Notes: generated by a model not told the origin, from the letters alone. Shown: positions 33,307-46,640, counted from the first letter of the stretch. The stretch is 64,000 bases of DNA from Inia geoffrensis (GCA_036417435.1 CM070912.1:22494055-22558054), one strand, 5' to 3'. A program made the numbers and translations.

Positions 33307-33521
33307 GGGCTTCCCTGGTGGCGCAGTGGTTGAGAGTCCGCCTGCCGATTTAGGGAACATGGGTTCGTGCCTCGGTCCGGGAGGATCCCACATGCCGCGG
33401 AGTGGCTGGGCCCGTGACCCATGGCCGCTGAGCCTGCACGTCCAGAGCCTGTGCTCCGGAACGGGAGAGGCCACAACAGTGAGAGGCCCGTGTACCAGAA
33501 AAAAATAAATAAATAAAAAAT
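33307..33521 (+). repeat. CHR-2-type SINE
   Basis: GGGCTTCCCTGGTGGCGCAG head, tail AAAAAATAAATAAATAAAA, flanked by AAAGCAGCAG/GAAGCAGCAG. It interrupts the hAT-like fossil region. Confidence 0.93.
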
Positions 33522-33834
33522 AGAAGCAGCAGCAGTTGCTGATGAATCAACAGAGTTCATGAATATTTGTCATGCTATAGTAAGATTTGTAAATTATGAG
33601 GAAATTCAAGGAATCTTTCGCCTGCTAGGAGCCTCCCAAAACAATGGTCGGTATAAATTTAATAGGTCTTCATATCTGAAAAACAACAGTCTGTCATCTG
33701 TACTCCTGCTGCCCCATCAGTGGCTGGCTCCGTGACAAGTTTTGCCTCATTTTAGTAAAAGAAAATCCTGACGTTGATGTTACAGCACACTGCTTTCTTC
33801 ACAGAGAAGTGCTGATATTAAAAACTTGGAGATC

Positions 33835-34059
33835 GGGCTTCCCTGGTGGCGCAGTGGTTGAGAGTCTGCCTGCCAATGCAGGGGAGGCGGGTTCGTGCCC
33901 CGGTCCGGAAAGATCCCACATGCCGCGGAGCGGCTGGGCCTGTGAGCCATGGCCGTTGAGCCTGCGCGACTGGAGCCTGTGCTCCGCAACGGGAGAGGCC
34001 ACAACAGTGACAGGCCCGCAAACCGCAAAAAAAAAAACAAAAAAAAACAAAAAAAAAAA
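33835..34059 (+). repeat. CHR-2-type SINE
   Basis: Complete element with a tail of A-runs separated by C, bracketed by a perfect AAAACTTGGAGAT duplication. It splits the hAT-like coding block after KTWR-type residues. Confidence 0.94.
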
Positions 34060-35677
34060 CTTGGAGATGAAATGAAGAAAGTTTTAAATAATGCTGCAAA
34101 AATGGTTAACTTAATTAAAGATCCATTTTATGCAAGAATGTTTAAAAAAAAAACATACTAAAACCTGAACAAAGAGCACATAAATCTCCTATATACAGAG
34201 ATCCAGTACTTATCAGAGGAAGAGTTCTCCACAGGATATTTGAGTTGAAAGGTGAATTACCAGTAAATTATAAGTACAGTAAAATACTAGGCCAGATTTT
34301 GCTAAATGCTTTGAAGACAAAGAATGGCTACAGAAACTAGTCTATTTAGAAGACATTTTTTCATTGCAAGAACAAATGAACAGTTTTCTGCAAGGGCCTG
34401 GAGAAAAATGTTTTTTCTTAAAAGTGACAGGAGTCTTAGATTAAAAGAAACTGACTCTTTGGAATAATTATGTTGCATAAGGCACTCTTGAAATGTTTCC
34501 ACAGCCACTTGGGTTTGAGAATGAAGAAAGCAGCAAGTCTCAGGTCTTATTTAAACTCCTCTTGCAGAACTGCAAAACCAAATTAAATAACATTTCGCCT
34601 CCTTTTCCCAACACTGGTGTGTGACTGGCTGAGGAACCCTTTCGCAAAATCTCAGCCTGGGATTTCTTCACTGAGAGAAGAGGAAGAACTCAGAGTCCTC
34701 TTCTGACAGTTCTGGATTTCTGTGAAACAAGAGTATCTTTCACCTTAGTGCTCACACTCATATACATTGAGGATCCCCTTAATTTGAAAGTTTTTTCAAG
34801 GGTTCCTCCAGGGTAAAACTGAAAAAAGATGGAAGAGACAGACACCAAAGAGGGCTGCAAAATTAAATGTCCAGATTGAGAATACTAAGGGGTCATGAAA
34901 TTAGCTTTTGGAGTTGGATTTTATTAAGTTTTAACAAGTTCGGAAGTATTGTAAATGTTAAGTCTTCCTGCACCAATGGCTATGTTTGTTTATTGGCTAG
35001 TGAACATGGAAATATATTTTTATCCTCCTAGCTAGTGGTCCTGCTGGTAAAACGAAGGATTTGGGAGGAGCAAAGAGAATAGAAAGGGCCTTGCAGATGC
35101 AGATGAGTCTGGAACTTCCTTATATATCTTTAGATTTTTAGAATGTTAACTCTTAATAAGTTGAAGTTATCTTGAAAAGATGATAGGAGCATTGTAACTA
35201 TGATAGGAGCATTGTAACTATCATTGGGGGAACACGGATGATAGGATTTTGGTGCCTTCATCAGACTTTTTCCAAGACAAAGATACTTTTATTTTGATAG
35301 TACAAGACCCTGGGAATAAAATTGGCTGTATGCTTATAGAACGTACAACCCTGTGGAACTGGGTTCCTTTTATTTTGTGAAAGCTGCTACTCTACAGAAA
35401 GATTTTGATTTAGTAGTTTGTTTTTAATCCTCTTTCGTATTTATTTTTATCAATATTTGGTAAGACCTTAGTGTGACAAAAGCTATTCCTCCCCAAATGT
35501 AAGGTAGTACGGTCTTCTGTTGGAATCTGAATTCAGTCATTGAAAGATTTGTTTTCAGGTTTACCAACTGTTTATTTTCACTGACATCTGAGCATGTTAT
35601 TCTATAAATGACAAGATTCCAGGGTGGGAATTGAGTGCTTTTTGTCCTTTTAATTTTTATTTTAGAAAATTATGTCA

Positions 35678-35881
35678 GGGCTTCCCTGGTGGCGCAGTGG
35701 TTGAGAGTCCACCTGCCGATGCAGGGGACACGGGTTCATGCCCCGGTCTGGGAAGATCCCACATGCCGCGGAGCGGCTGGGCCCGTGAGCCATGGCTGCT
35801 GAGCCTGCGCGTCCGGAGCCTGTGCTCCGCAACGGGAGAGGCCACAGCAGTGAGAGGCCCGCGTACCGCAAAAAAAAAAAA
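35678..35881 (+). repeat. CHR-2-type SINE
   Basis: Complete body and A-tail with perfect AAAATTATGTCA duplication on both sides. From 35882 to 36820 only AT-rich unique sequence is seen. Confidence 0.94.
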
Positions 35882-38554
35882 AAAATTATGTCAGTTAAAC
35901 TCCAGTGTTGTGGTTTAGTAAAACTTGTTTTGCTCTGTGGAGGAAAGAGTGTTAAATTTGATATTTTAAAATGTTTCCCTTTAGTTAAACATGGTTTCTA
36001 AATGTCATTTTTACTTGTATTTTGCTTTTGGTATGGCCAGATATTCAGCTTGTTTTTCAGTTTCTGATGTTTTCAGAAAAATCAAAATAAATTTGTTCCC
36101 TAAAGAGTGGTGTTCTCTATTTATTTCTTTTTCTTTCTGCCTCTTAGTAAATTTCTTGCTTTATTGTCATAAAGTAGATATATCATAAAAGATGTTTTTA
36201 TGTCAAATTATGTATCCGAAGTCATGTACATTGTCCAAAAAGTAAAGATACAAAAATTTATTTATTGCTCTTGAATAACTAAAAACTCTTAAGCGTTTTG
36301 TATCTTATTCAAGCATTAGATATTTTACAGTGAGTTTGCTTCAAAATGTATAGTACAGTACTTAATTAAGTTCACTTAATTGGCTTTTGAATTCTTTACA
36401 TTCCTCACTTTAACATTAATGTTAATTCACCTTAAAGAATTAGTAGCATATAAAGATTTTAAGCAGAAGAAATTCTGTCTTGAGCATTTCTGTTAGAATA
36501 GTTCTAATCTTTATTTTGAATTAATCAGGTAGTAGATAAATTCATTGTCTATTGTGCTTTTCTAATTAATCATTTGAGCCCCTGCTATTTTAAACACTAC
36601 AAGTTGTTGTTTGGTCAGCGTAACAATTTTCTTCCCAAATATTTTTAGATTTTTATTTATTTTTTGGCAAAGTATAAAACAAAAATTCAGTTGAATTTTT
36701 CAACCAGGAAAAAATCGTAAGCATTTTAAGAGAGTAGTCACTGAATTAATTATCAGGAAACAAGGACTAAAAGAAAGCAGCCCTGTTAACTACTTAATAC
36801 CACAGTGTTCTTGTTAGGCTGTGTTCAGCCCCATTCATGGTCTCTTAAAACGTTGCGTTTGATTTTCCCAGTGATCGTCTTTGGGAATTCTTTAACAAAT
36901 TCCACCTAATCAACAGAAAAACATATTATGAGACACTTGATTCCATTTTTACTCTCCCAACTGTCAGTATAATAGGGGAGAGCTTTCATGAAACTCTGGC
37001 GTTGAGTTTCAGGGTCTGGGTGTTATCTTAACTGAAGCTAACTGGATGCCTTGGTCACCAGAAACTGTTCCATTTATATATAAAGATGACAGTGGAGCTC
37101 CATCATACTGGTTTTTAGTGCAAATTCACCTGTATGCTTTGACAGAAGAACAATCCCTTTATTCTATTGCTTTCCTCCAGTTCGAACCAGACCTGGGTCT
37201 TTACTGCCCCAGTGAAATGGAGGCCACAACTAAATGCGAAGAGAAACATCAAGTTAATTCTTGGCTTTTGACGTTTTAAGAGCTGGGTTCTTGAGGTTCC
37301 CAAGGAGATTTTTAGAGATAATTTTGAGTTTATACAATTTTCCCCTTATGCCCTGACTTGACAGTAAACTACTTTTGTTCTCCCTCAGGATATGACTACT
37401 GTATTTTAAAATGTCCTCAAACATTTCTGAAAAGCAACTAGTCACTAATTTAGTGAATTGAATGGAGAAAATGTAACTAGTTCTTAGGTTGAAATTAACT
37501 ACATTTTAGCTGAAATGATGCCAGTGGAAATGGAATTCTCATGTAGAGGATCAGTCAATATCAACTAATAGGATTCTAGGACTAGAAGGAAATTGCAGTG
37601 CCATCTGTGTGTCTTTATACAGAATTATGCTTAAATCCCTACTTTGAAGAAGAAGGTTTCAGGAAAGATTCCACAGTTTCTTTGGATAATATCTTCATCC
37701 TGAGCCTTAAATTTGGTCACTTGATACTTAAAGGCACATGCTTTGAATTTATGAGTGTGTAATGGCCCAAGAGTACTATGATAGATAAGTTAGGTGCTGT
37801 CTTTAAAAACAATTTGCTGTCTTAAAAAAAAAATTATTTTTCCTCATATGGAATGGGACTGATTAGTCTGATAAGGATACTTAGTATTGCAGAGTTGACC
37901 AAAGATTCTAGTTCTTCAAACATTTGTAGTGTCCTAATATAAAATATTTTAAAGCAAAATTCTTAGGGCTAAAGTTGAAACAGGTGCCTTCTACTTATAT
38001 AATGAGTTACTATAAAGTCAAAAGCTAATAAAATCTATATACTTACTAGTTTAGATCCTTATATGGTAACACACACTTAACTTTTCACACAATACTTGCC
38101 TTTCTTGGATATTTGTAAGGTGCAGTTGATTTTTTTATATGATCCTAAAGTTCAAGAGTTAATTTCTCTGGGTTGGATGATTTAAAGGGTGCAGATAAGA
38201 CAACAAAAGCTTTCACTACCTGCAGGAAAAAGAATCAATTTATATTGATGGATTTGCTTTTCAGACACATCAAGAATTTGGACCAATGCTGAACACTTAA
38301 CTGGTTCTTTATTGAACCAGTTAGATATTACCCACCTGGACATCATAGGATAGTACTCCTTTCCCCACTGAGCCTGGTTTAATTTCTTGCCCTTTCTGAT
38401 TGGCACAAATTATTCCTTATTAAGAGGACATGTTTTATATAACTATGTAAAATTTCATTTTCTGTAGCTATATCATGACAATGAAATCCAAGACCCAGCT
38501 TTGACTGATTTTCCCAGTATTCAGTCTCATCTTCTGAAATATATTATCTGAGAC

Positions 38555-38745
38555 TAATGGTTCTCAGACTCGAGTGTGCATCAGAGTCACCTGGAGCATT
38601 GTTAAAACACAGATTGCTGGGCCCCATCCCCGTTTCTCATTTGTAGGTCAGGGAAGGGGCAGGGGTATTAGAATTTGTATTTCTGCCAAGTTCCTGCGTG
38701 CTACTGATACTGCTGGTTTGAGGACCACACTTTGAAAATCACTCC
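38555..38745. repeat. MER5-like hAT-Charlie element
   Basis: Ends TGGTTCTCAGACTC and TTTGAAAATCACTCC, with the internal AAAACACAGATTGCTGGGCC block, as in MER5A. It lies in the ACSM4-like locus. Confidence 0.75.
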
Positions 38746-39419
38746 TTTTGACTAATAAGAGTGCCGTTAAGTGTACCTTGTAACTCCCCACTGGGGCTCT
38801 CTGGGGTCCTTCCCAGTGCATTGGAAAGATGAGCTACTCAGTTCTGAACCTCTTCAACCCCTAACACCTCTGAGACTTATCCTGTGTGAGGAGGAGGCAG
38901 GAATACCGAGTAATAATAATAATTCCCCTTCAGTCAAACCTAATTGGGCAATTTAGAAGTTTTGGGAAACACCATCACAATTTAGAGCATGGTGGGAGCG
39001 CTTCAGAGGCTCACTTGGCAGTCCTGGGGTTGAAGGGGTAAACTTAAGCTTTGTCCACTAAACATACCACCTGTCTGTCCATAGCCCTCGTACAGCATTA
39101 GCCCAGTTTGCACTTTCCACTGTTCCAGCAACTCTGGATTGAGTGGCTCCCCTCCCATCAGGCAATGCAGGAGCTTCTTGAATTTACACCTGAAGAGAGA
39201 GTTACATGGGGTCTTTGGGGAGAGAAATATGAGTGGCTTTCATTGCCAGATAACTAGGACATTAGCAGCAAGCAAAGAGCTAGGAGAGGCAAGTCTTAGG
39301 AAAGTTCATTCAGTGAATATTTGTTGAGCACCTACTCTCTTGCCAGACATTGTTCTAGGCACGTGGGGCATGTTATGATGAAAACAAAGATTCCTGGTGT
39401 TTACATTTTAGCAGGTTAT

Positions 39420-39720
39420 TCAAGAGAGGAAAAGGTTGGAGAAAATGCTAATAAGGATATTAAGCACTTACTATGAGCCAAGAAACATGGCAGCTAATAT
39501 TAATTGAACATTTTTTATGTTACAAGGGTTTTTGGAGCACTCTCATAATCTTCACAAACCCTGTTTTATAAATGAAGACATTGAGGCTGAAAAAAGTTAA
39601 AGAACTCTTCCAAGGCCTCCCAAATCATAAAGAACAGAGTTGAATAATCTGTACTCTGCACTTACCACTTGTCAAGTATCTCACTCACCACGCATGCTGC
39701 TGACATTGAATTCTTACCAG
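39420..39720. repeat. MIR/L2-like old repeat
   Basis: Blocks such as AATGAAGACATTGAGGCTGA and CACTTACTATGAGCCA are typical of MIR 3' halves. Diverged, edges approximate. Confidence 0.5.
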
Positions 39721-40449
39721 AACCTCGTGAGGTAGCTCTTAACTATCTCTTATGGATGGAGGTAAGGCAGGCTTAGCAAGGTCCACTATTAGAAAGTAGC
39801 AGAGCCCTGCCTGTTTGACTTTGGAGCTTGAGCTTTTAACCAGTGTCTTACTACTCAGCTGCCCAAGAGGACTCAGGTGAGAAAGCTTGGAACAGCCTGA
39901 CCAATATAGTGACCCCCAAAATGGGTAGTAGGGTTTGGTAGGACATGAATTGTGTCTATTCAAAATAGAATAGCCCTTGAATTAATCTTGAAATGTGAGC
40001 AAGATGTTCACATTCTGAGGGCCACAAGGAGTTGATCAGGAAAAGAGAAGATTCATATCTGCTTTATTCTGTTTCTCATAGAATTCTCCCTCCTAGATGT
40101 CTACACCTTGGGGAAACAAAGGATGTCCTTTTTCCGTTTGTTTTGTTTTGGCTTTGAAGCATCCACGTTTAGGGGAGAAAGGGGTGACTGTGATGACTTA
40201 AATTGTTTCTCTTTTCCTTTCTCTTCTTATGTATTGAATTCATATTAGTTAAATAAATATACTTCGTAACTTCACCTAATGTTCAGGTGATTCGGCTAAG
40301 TTGAATATAAGCTTCAAGTCATAAGACTTTAACTTCAAGACAGTATAAATGTAGTTGTGGGTTCTTTTAGGGTGGGGGTGATGGGAGTGCTGGGATTGTA
40401 GAGCTCTGGTTGTCTCTGGAAAAAAGTTCAGTTGCCCTTAGAGGCTTTC

Positions 40450-40720
40450 CCAGTGATTCTTAAACTGGAGATGCGGGGGGTGGGTTGCCCCCCAGGAGAC
40501 TCTAGGCAATGTCTGACATTTTTGGTCATCATCACTGGTGGAGAGGGAGGTGCTACTGCTATATAGTAGGTAGAGGCCCGGTAGAATGCTGCTCAATGTG
40601 CTTTGTAGCATGTTGAGCTCAACATGCTCAACACGCTACAAAGCACAGGACAGCACTCCATGACACAGAATTATTTGGTTCAAAATGTCAGTAGTGGCGA
40701 GACTGAGAAACTCTGGGCTA
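40450..40720. repeat. MER20-like hAT element with internal hairpin
   Basis: Blocks GTTGCCCCCCAGGAGACTCT, GGCAATGTCTGACATTTTTG and a GAGACTGAGAAACTCTG end match this family. The interior carries an extra palindrome at 40597-40647 (22-bp arms, one mismatch, 7-base spacer) that the family does not normally have. Confidence 0.7.
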
Positions 40721-42667
40721 TCCTGTGCTGAAAAAGGGAGATCTGTGATGCTGGATTATAACTTTTGTTTGTGGTTCAAGTGGAGATTTCTGCCCAAATA
40801 CCTCTTAAGGTCTTTTTGCACAAGCATCCAGTACACAGTGGGAGCGCTGCACAGGGTCGTGATGGGATAAGTGGTAAGCGGCTGGATGATGGAGAAAGAC
40901 ACAGATGTCAGCAGTGGTTAATTAAAGGTCATGACTGGAGGTGATGTCTACAACCTCTTATTCTTGTCCATTAACATGTGCTCATCTCATGGTCACTCAG
41001 TAAGAAAGAAAATACAGTAATATGATAGTTTTAGGCCTTTCTGGGTAGGTAAATTTACTTGGCAAAAAGGATAAGGAGCCAGACATGCTGCCGTGGGGAT
41101 TGAATCAAGGTCAGTTCCTAAGTTCTTACTTGATCAGTTGGTTAGATGGTATCATTTACTGAGCTAAGACATTAAGAGTTCTATTTTGTAGATGTTTCAC
41201 TGGAGATATCTAAGTAGAGGTGCCAACTAGGCAATTGGATACACATGTTGGTAGTTCAGGGGAGAATTAAAAAAAACAGTTTTCCTGCCTACCTTCCACA
41301 GAGGGTGTACCCAATTCCGAGGCTGCTCTGAGAGTGCTGGGCCATCTTGGGAGAGCCTGTGGTCCCACTGGCGAAATAAATGGCCGTTGGTTCTTGACTT
41401 CCTGCCTCCACACAGCTGTGCTCTGCAGAGGCGGTTCTGCAAAGTATGGGCCCCAAGATGGTGGCTGAACATGGCAGACCAGTCTAGCTCTGATATTTCT
41501 TCCATGGTATTTTTGGAGTTATGACACTCCAAAGTTGTTGGTTTGAAGTGGGGATTCCCTTTATCTTGAAAAATACTCCCCAAATGTGTAAATTTCAATG
41601 TGAAATTCATGTGAATTCAAAGTCCCCTGTCTTCTGTGAATTTTGTGGCATCTTTAAGTTTTCTTGCAGACTCAGCCGAATGTTGCAGAGTTGTTTAGGA
41701 TAGGGGTCTTAGAAGTGGGGGAGCTTGCTGCCCAGGGGCCGTGCAAGACATCTGGTATGGGGAAGAAAATAGGAGAACTTCAAATTCTATGTATTTCAGA
41801 ATTCATTCTTTAAAATGTTTACTTTTGATATGTGTGTGATGCACAAAAGTACATGAATATAATTTATAAATAAATAAACATGTATTAGGGGAGTGTGGTA
41901 AAAAATATTTTACCGAGGGATGTGCATATTCAATCTGAATAATACTACCTTAGGGAATTATGCTGAATGACTTTATTAACTTGAGAATCATCGTAACAGT
42001 AATCATAATTACTATAATCCTTACAGAGTGATTTACTCCGTGCCAGGCATTATGCTAAAAACGTCACATGCTTCCTCACATCTGACTCTTCTACAACTCA
42101 GTTGTGTAGGTACTATGCTACCCCTATTTTATGGACAAGATACAGAATTTTAGAGATGTTACTTATCCCAAGGTACTCAGTTTATGAAAGACACAAACAG
42201 CATCCTCTGGCATGGCCTTGGGAGAGAATTTTGGGATTGACCAATAGGATTTGGTTTACGTTAACTAGTAGGATAAAATTTTATTCCAACAAAGGAAACT
42301 GCCTTTATTCAACAGTGTTTGTATGGCTTCCTTTTATAAGCTTCTCTGGAAGAATTTTTTTTTTTTTTTAAACATAGGCTACTTAACAGCTCTTTGAAGG
42401 ATAATATTATTAATTAACATTTTACTCCCTTTTTTTACAGCTTAGGAAGCACTTTCTCACATATTAGCTTATTTTATCCTCAAAACAACACGAAATATGT
42501 GCAGTATAATTATCTCCATTCTACACATGAGGAAACCTGAGGTTAAGTGATCTTGTTTGTTCATTCATTCCTCAGTAATATTTCTTAAGCACCAACTAAA
42601 TGGTGGGAACTGGGGATAGAGTGATCAATCAAACAGACAAACAGGGCCTTTGCCTTCTGGGAGGTTA

Positions 42668-42910
42668 CAATTTAGGATAGGGGTTGGCAAATTTTTTTCT
42701 GTAAAGATCTAGACAGTAAATATCTTAGGCCTTGAGGGTCATAGAGTCTCTGCTGTAGCTACTCAACTCTGCTCTTGTAAGATGAGAGCAGCCTTGGACA
42801 ATGTGTACTCAAATGGGTGTGGCTGTGTTCCAATAAAACTTTATTTATAAAAATGAGTACCAAGCCAGAATTGGCTCATGGACACCCCTAATTTGTCAAC
42901 CCCTACTGTA
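42668..42910 (+). repeat. hAT-Charlie element
   Basis: Starts AGGGGTTGGCAAATTTTTTT and contains TGTTCCAATAAAACTTTATT, ending CAACCCCTACTG, which is the inverted terminal repeat. A second copy of the same family is at 46428-46640. Confidence 0.75.
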
Positions 42911-43334
42911 GAGGAGAAAAATAGACAGTAAATAAAGGAACAAATGAATGGATATGATATTTGGATAGTGATGAGTACCATGAAGAAAACAACAGGATGT
43001 GATAGAGTGGCTTGGAACTCTACTCTAGACAGGTTGGTCATGGACACCCTCACTGAGGATAAAACGTTAGAGCTGAAATCTGACAGGAGGGAGTCAACTG
43101 TGAAAAGGACTAAGGAAGAGCATTCCAGATGGAAGAAACAGCAGGTGCAAAGGCCCCGAGATGGGCCATGTTCGAGGAATAAAATGGTGGCCAGAGAGAG
43201 TCAAGGCAGCGAGAGTGTTGGGAGTTAGGCAAGAGCCAAGCCAGGCAGGATACTCATCTCAGGCCCTGGTAGGAAGCAGAGAAGTGGAAGCAGAGCTACA
43301 TCCCTTCCTTCTGTCCTTAAACACTTAAAAAAAT

Positions 43335-43681
43335 ATGTATTTTTTATTTATTTATTTTTGGCTGTGTTGGGTCTTTGTTGCTGTGTGTGAGCTTTCTCTA
43401 GTTGCAGCGAGCAGGGGCTACCCTTCGTTGCAGTGCACGGGCTTCTCACTGCGGTGGCTTCTCTTGTTGCGGAGCACGGGCTCTAGGCACGGGGGCTTCA
43501 GTAGTTGCAGCATGTGGGCTCAGTAGTTGTGGCTCGTGGGCTCTAGAACGTAGGCTCAGGAGTTGTGGTGCACGGACTTAGTTGCTCCACGGCATGTGGG
43601 ATCTTCCCGGAACAGGGCTTGAACCCATGTCCTCTTCATTGGGAGGCAGATTCTTAACCACTGTGCCACCAGGGAAGTCCC
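43335..43681 (-). repeat. Long-form CHR SINE
   Basis: TATTTATTTTTGGCTGTGTT on the plus strand to CCACCAGGGAAGTCCC, flanked by perfect CCTTAAACAC copies. It lies 150 bp from the second ACSM4-like exon, in its downstream intron. Confidence 0.92.
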
Positions 43682-44164
43682 TTAAACACCTTTTATTAGG
43701 TGATTCTTTCCTGGGAAGAAGCCTAGATCAACCCATAGTATGCTGAGTCCTTGGAATCAAGGAGACTCTGAGATGTAGTTGTGACTGGTGTTATTGTTGG
43801 CACTGCAGATGAGGCAGGGAGAATACTCACTGAAATAACTCTTGGAAGCTGAGCCACCAATTCTGGCTGTGTGGAGACAACAGGAATTTGGTCTTCAAGC
43901 TGGGACACTCTGAAACAATGGACTCCACTGCTGGGATCACCTCCTCACTGGCTACAGTGCACTTGGCTTTGGATGCTTGCAGCCAATGGAGGATGTCTTT
44001 TGCTGTCAGCTGGGTTGTTCCTGGCATGAAGACAAGCCCGGGGAAAGAGGGAGGGCCCTGAGTAGACTGTGGACTGTGGAAACTTGGACTTCGTGTCTGG
44101 GTAGCAAGGAGCTACGAAATCTAGCCTTCAGCTACACTTGCCTTGGTCCCCAGGGACATCCCAC

Positions 44165-44360
44165 AGGACCCTGATCCCTGGGAGATCCTTAGAGCACTAG
44201 CTTCAGAGTCTGACAATCCCTGGATCTGATCCTGTCCTTGCCACTTACTAGCTTTGTGACCTTGAGCATCTTGCTTGATCTCTCTGTGTGTTCCTTTCCT
44301 TCTCTGTAAAATGGGGAAAATAATAGTGTCTGGTATAAAGTAGACACTATAATGGTGGGC
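44165..44360 (+). repeat. MIR SINE
   Basis: Blocks TCTGACAATCCCTGGATC, CTTGCCACTTACTAGCTTTG and TCTGTAAAATGGGGAAAATA are MIR landmarks. Confidence 0.8.
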
Positions 44361-44475
44361 TGTTATTATGTATCATTTTTGTGGAACATTTGAGTCATCA
44401 TTATGTAACACTTAAATAGCACCTTACAGGTTATATCACATTTTCATGAACATCATCTCATTCAATCCTCTGAAC

Positions 44476-44733
44476 CAGTGGTCTCCAAAGTGAGTTTGGC
44501 AAGATAATCCACTGGGGATGAGAGAAGAAATAAGAATTTAAAAAAATTTATTTGAGATATTAGAATTCTGCTTATGACTTTATATCATTTTCGTATGTAT
44601 TTTATAACATACATACTATATTAGCAGAGTAGAACAACTTAAATAACTATATCCAGATGGGAGTATATGTGTCCCAAATATTTTTATTGATAGACTGTGT
44701 AACCATAAAAGCTTGGAGACCACTGTTCTAAGC
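44476..44733. repeat. hAT-like element with inverted ends
   Basis: Left end CAGTGGTCTCCAAAG and right end CTTGGAGACCACTG are inverted repeats. The AT-rich interior has no coding capacity. Subfamily not assigned. Confidence 0.65.
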
Positions 44734-45321
44734 AACCATGTAGGTCCATGTAGTTGTTGCCATTTGATGGAATATGAGATTGGGTCATAGCTGGCAAGTG
44801 GCAGAGTCAGCCCTCAAACCTGGGTCTTCCCAATGGTCTGGCATCATCAAAGTTCGCCTACACTACTTTGGCAATGCTTAATTTATCCCACCTTCTCACT
44901 TCATTCTAAACGCTGGCCTGAGATGGGCCCGATTTTAAAGTACTAGTTCCTTATGAGAAGAACATATATGGCAGAATTAGATGAAAAGCAGAGGGAAGAC
45001 GGTTTGCACTTTCTAAAGCAAATCAATGGGAAGAAAGTGGAATGTATGTAAAGCATTACAAACCGCCACTACCATTTACTGAGTACTTGATAAGTACCTG
45101 CTATCTCACTTAAAATTAATCCCCATGTATGGACGACAACCAGCCCAAGTGTGGCAAAGTGAGTAAGTGGCAGAACCAAGATTCAAAGGTACTCTTCCCA
45201 GACTCCAAAGACCTGTGTCATATACCAGACTCATTATTTCTTGGTGAGTTTCCTATAGTCAGCTAAATAGGGAGATGTGGAATTGAATTCCTGGGAAGGA
45301 AACTTTAATTACTTCATATAT

Positions 45322-45534
45322 TTTATTTATTTATTTTTTTTTGCGGTACACGGGCCTCTCACTGTTGTGGCCTCTTCCGTTGCGGAGCACAGGCTCCGGA
45401 CGCGCAGGCTCAGCGGCCATGGCTCACGGGCCCTGCCGCTCCACGGCCTGTGGGATCTTCCCGGACCGGGGCACGACCCCGTGTCCCCTGCATCGGCAGG
45501 CGGACTCTCAACGAGTGCGCCACCAGGGAAGCCC
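45322..45534 (-). repeat. CHR-2-type SINE
   Basis: Poly-T/TTTATT then GCGGTACACGGGCCTCTCAC to CCACCAGGGAAGCCC. From 45535 to 46427 only AT-rich unique DNA is seen. Confidence 0.92.
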
Positions 45535-46427
45535 TACTGCATATATTTTAAAAACTCTTACATGTCATCCCCTCTTGAGAAAATGAATAAATATGTGACG
45601 ATAAGGAAGTTAATCAAGAAAACATCTCTTATCATTCACTCAATATAAAAATATAAGATTATTTATTTTGCAAACCGCTTCTTCTTAGTGGCTCAGAAAT
45701 TATTAGTACTCTTGGTGGATTTTTGATGTGAATATATTCAATGGATAGGTTGGGGGTCAAGAGGAAGTTCTCTTCTAGTGAATTTCAGACTGTATACACT
45801 TCACAGCAAAAGCAAAATATTTTGCCATGTGGTATATAGTACTAGCATCTCAATATTCACTCAGAAGATTTAATTATTCTGAGCTTGAGAACATAATCCT
45901 TAGCTGCTTGTTTAACATTTAATTAACTGTATATTTTTGACCATTCAGCTTGTGGGTTTGTTTTTAATCTCAGTATTTCACAAATTGCATACATTATGTT
46001 AAGTAATATTAGTACATTTTAATCACAAATAAACCACATTTAATCTCCTTCCAATCCACAGTTTCACATTTGCAAGTTCCTTTTTATAGTGAATGCAAAA
46101 ATAATTTTTTATATTGCTGTTTTTAATATTGGCAATAAGAGCATTTTTCAACACCATTATGAAATCCTTATTATTATCTTTTTAATGACATCCCATCAAA
46201 CTGAAGCATCATAATTTCAACTAGCAATAACACACCTCCACTAAACTTTATTCTCAGCTAAGTTTATAAGTTATTTAATTGTTCCTATATAGTTATTTCC
46301 ATTTTTTTCTATTATAAATGATATTGCAACAAATGTTTTTGTGTTCTGTATAGTAGTATATCCTTTGGTATTCTTATTTATTTTTAATTGACTTATAAAC
46401 ATTTATGTTGTGTTCTAGAGCAGGGAC

Positions 46428-46640
46428 TGGAAAACCTTTTCAGTAAAGGGCAAGATAGTAAATATTTTAGGCTTTGTGGGCCATATCATCTCTGTCTCGA
46501 TTAGCAATTCTGCTGTTGTAGAGCAAAAACAACTATAGACAATATGTAAAAGAGGTGAGCATGTTTGTATTCCATTAAAACTTTATGTACAAAAATAGAT
46601 GGCCAACCCATAGGCCATGGTTTTTGCTGACTTCTGTAAT
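46428..46640 (+). repeat. hAT-Charlie element, second copy
   Basis: AGGGACTGGAAAACCTTTTC start, AAATATTTTAGGCTTTGTGG block and ATTCCATTAAAACTTTATG near the end, as in the copy at 42668. A MIR-like stretch follows at about 46930-47100. Confidence 0.65.

Larger units (their letters stand above)
33100..34900 (+). pseudogene. hAT-family transposase-like fossil, interrupted by SINEs
   Basis: Broken plus-strand frames between SINEs read fragments resembling the hAT transposase-derived proteins (ZBED/FAM200/SCAND3 type). These include an ADEST motif near 33540, KENPDVDVTAHCFLHREVL near 33765, MKKVLNNAAKMVNLIKDPFY near 34074, RGRVLHRIFELKGELP near 34220, and a C-terminal FWISVKQEYL near 34715. Many stops and frameshifts. 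Could be a decayed transposon or a processed copy of a domesticated gene. Confidence 0.5.

Noticed and set aside
37046..37279. Plus-strand 77-codon frame near the ACSM4-like last exon
   Set aside because: No family resemblance, no splice sites in register, and surrounding DNA is ordinary intergenic sequence.
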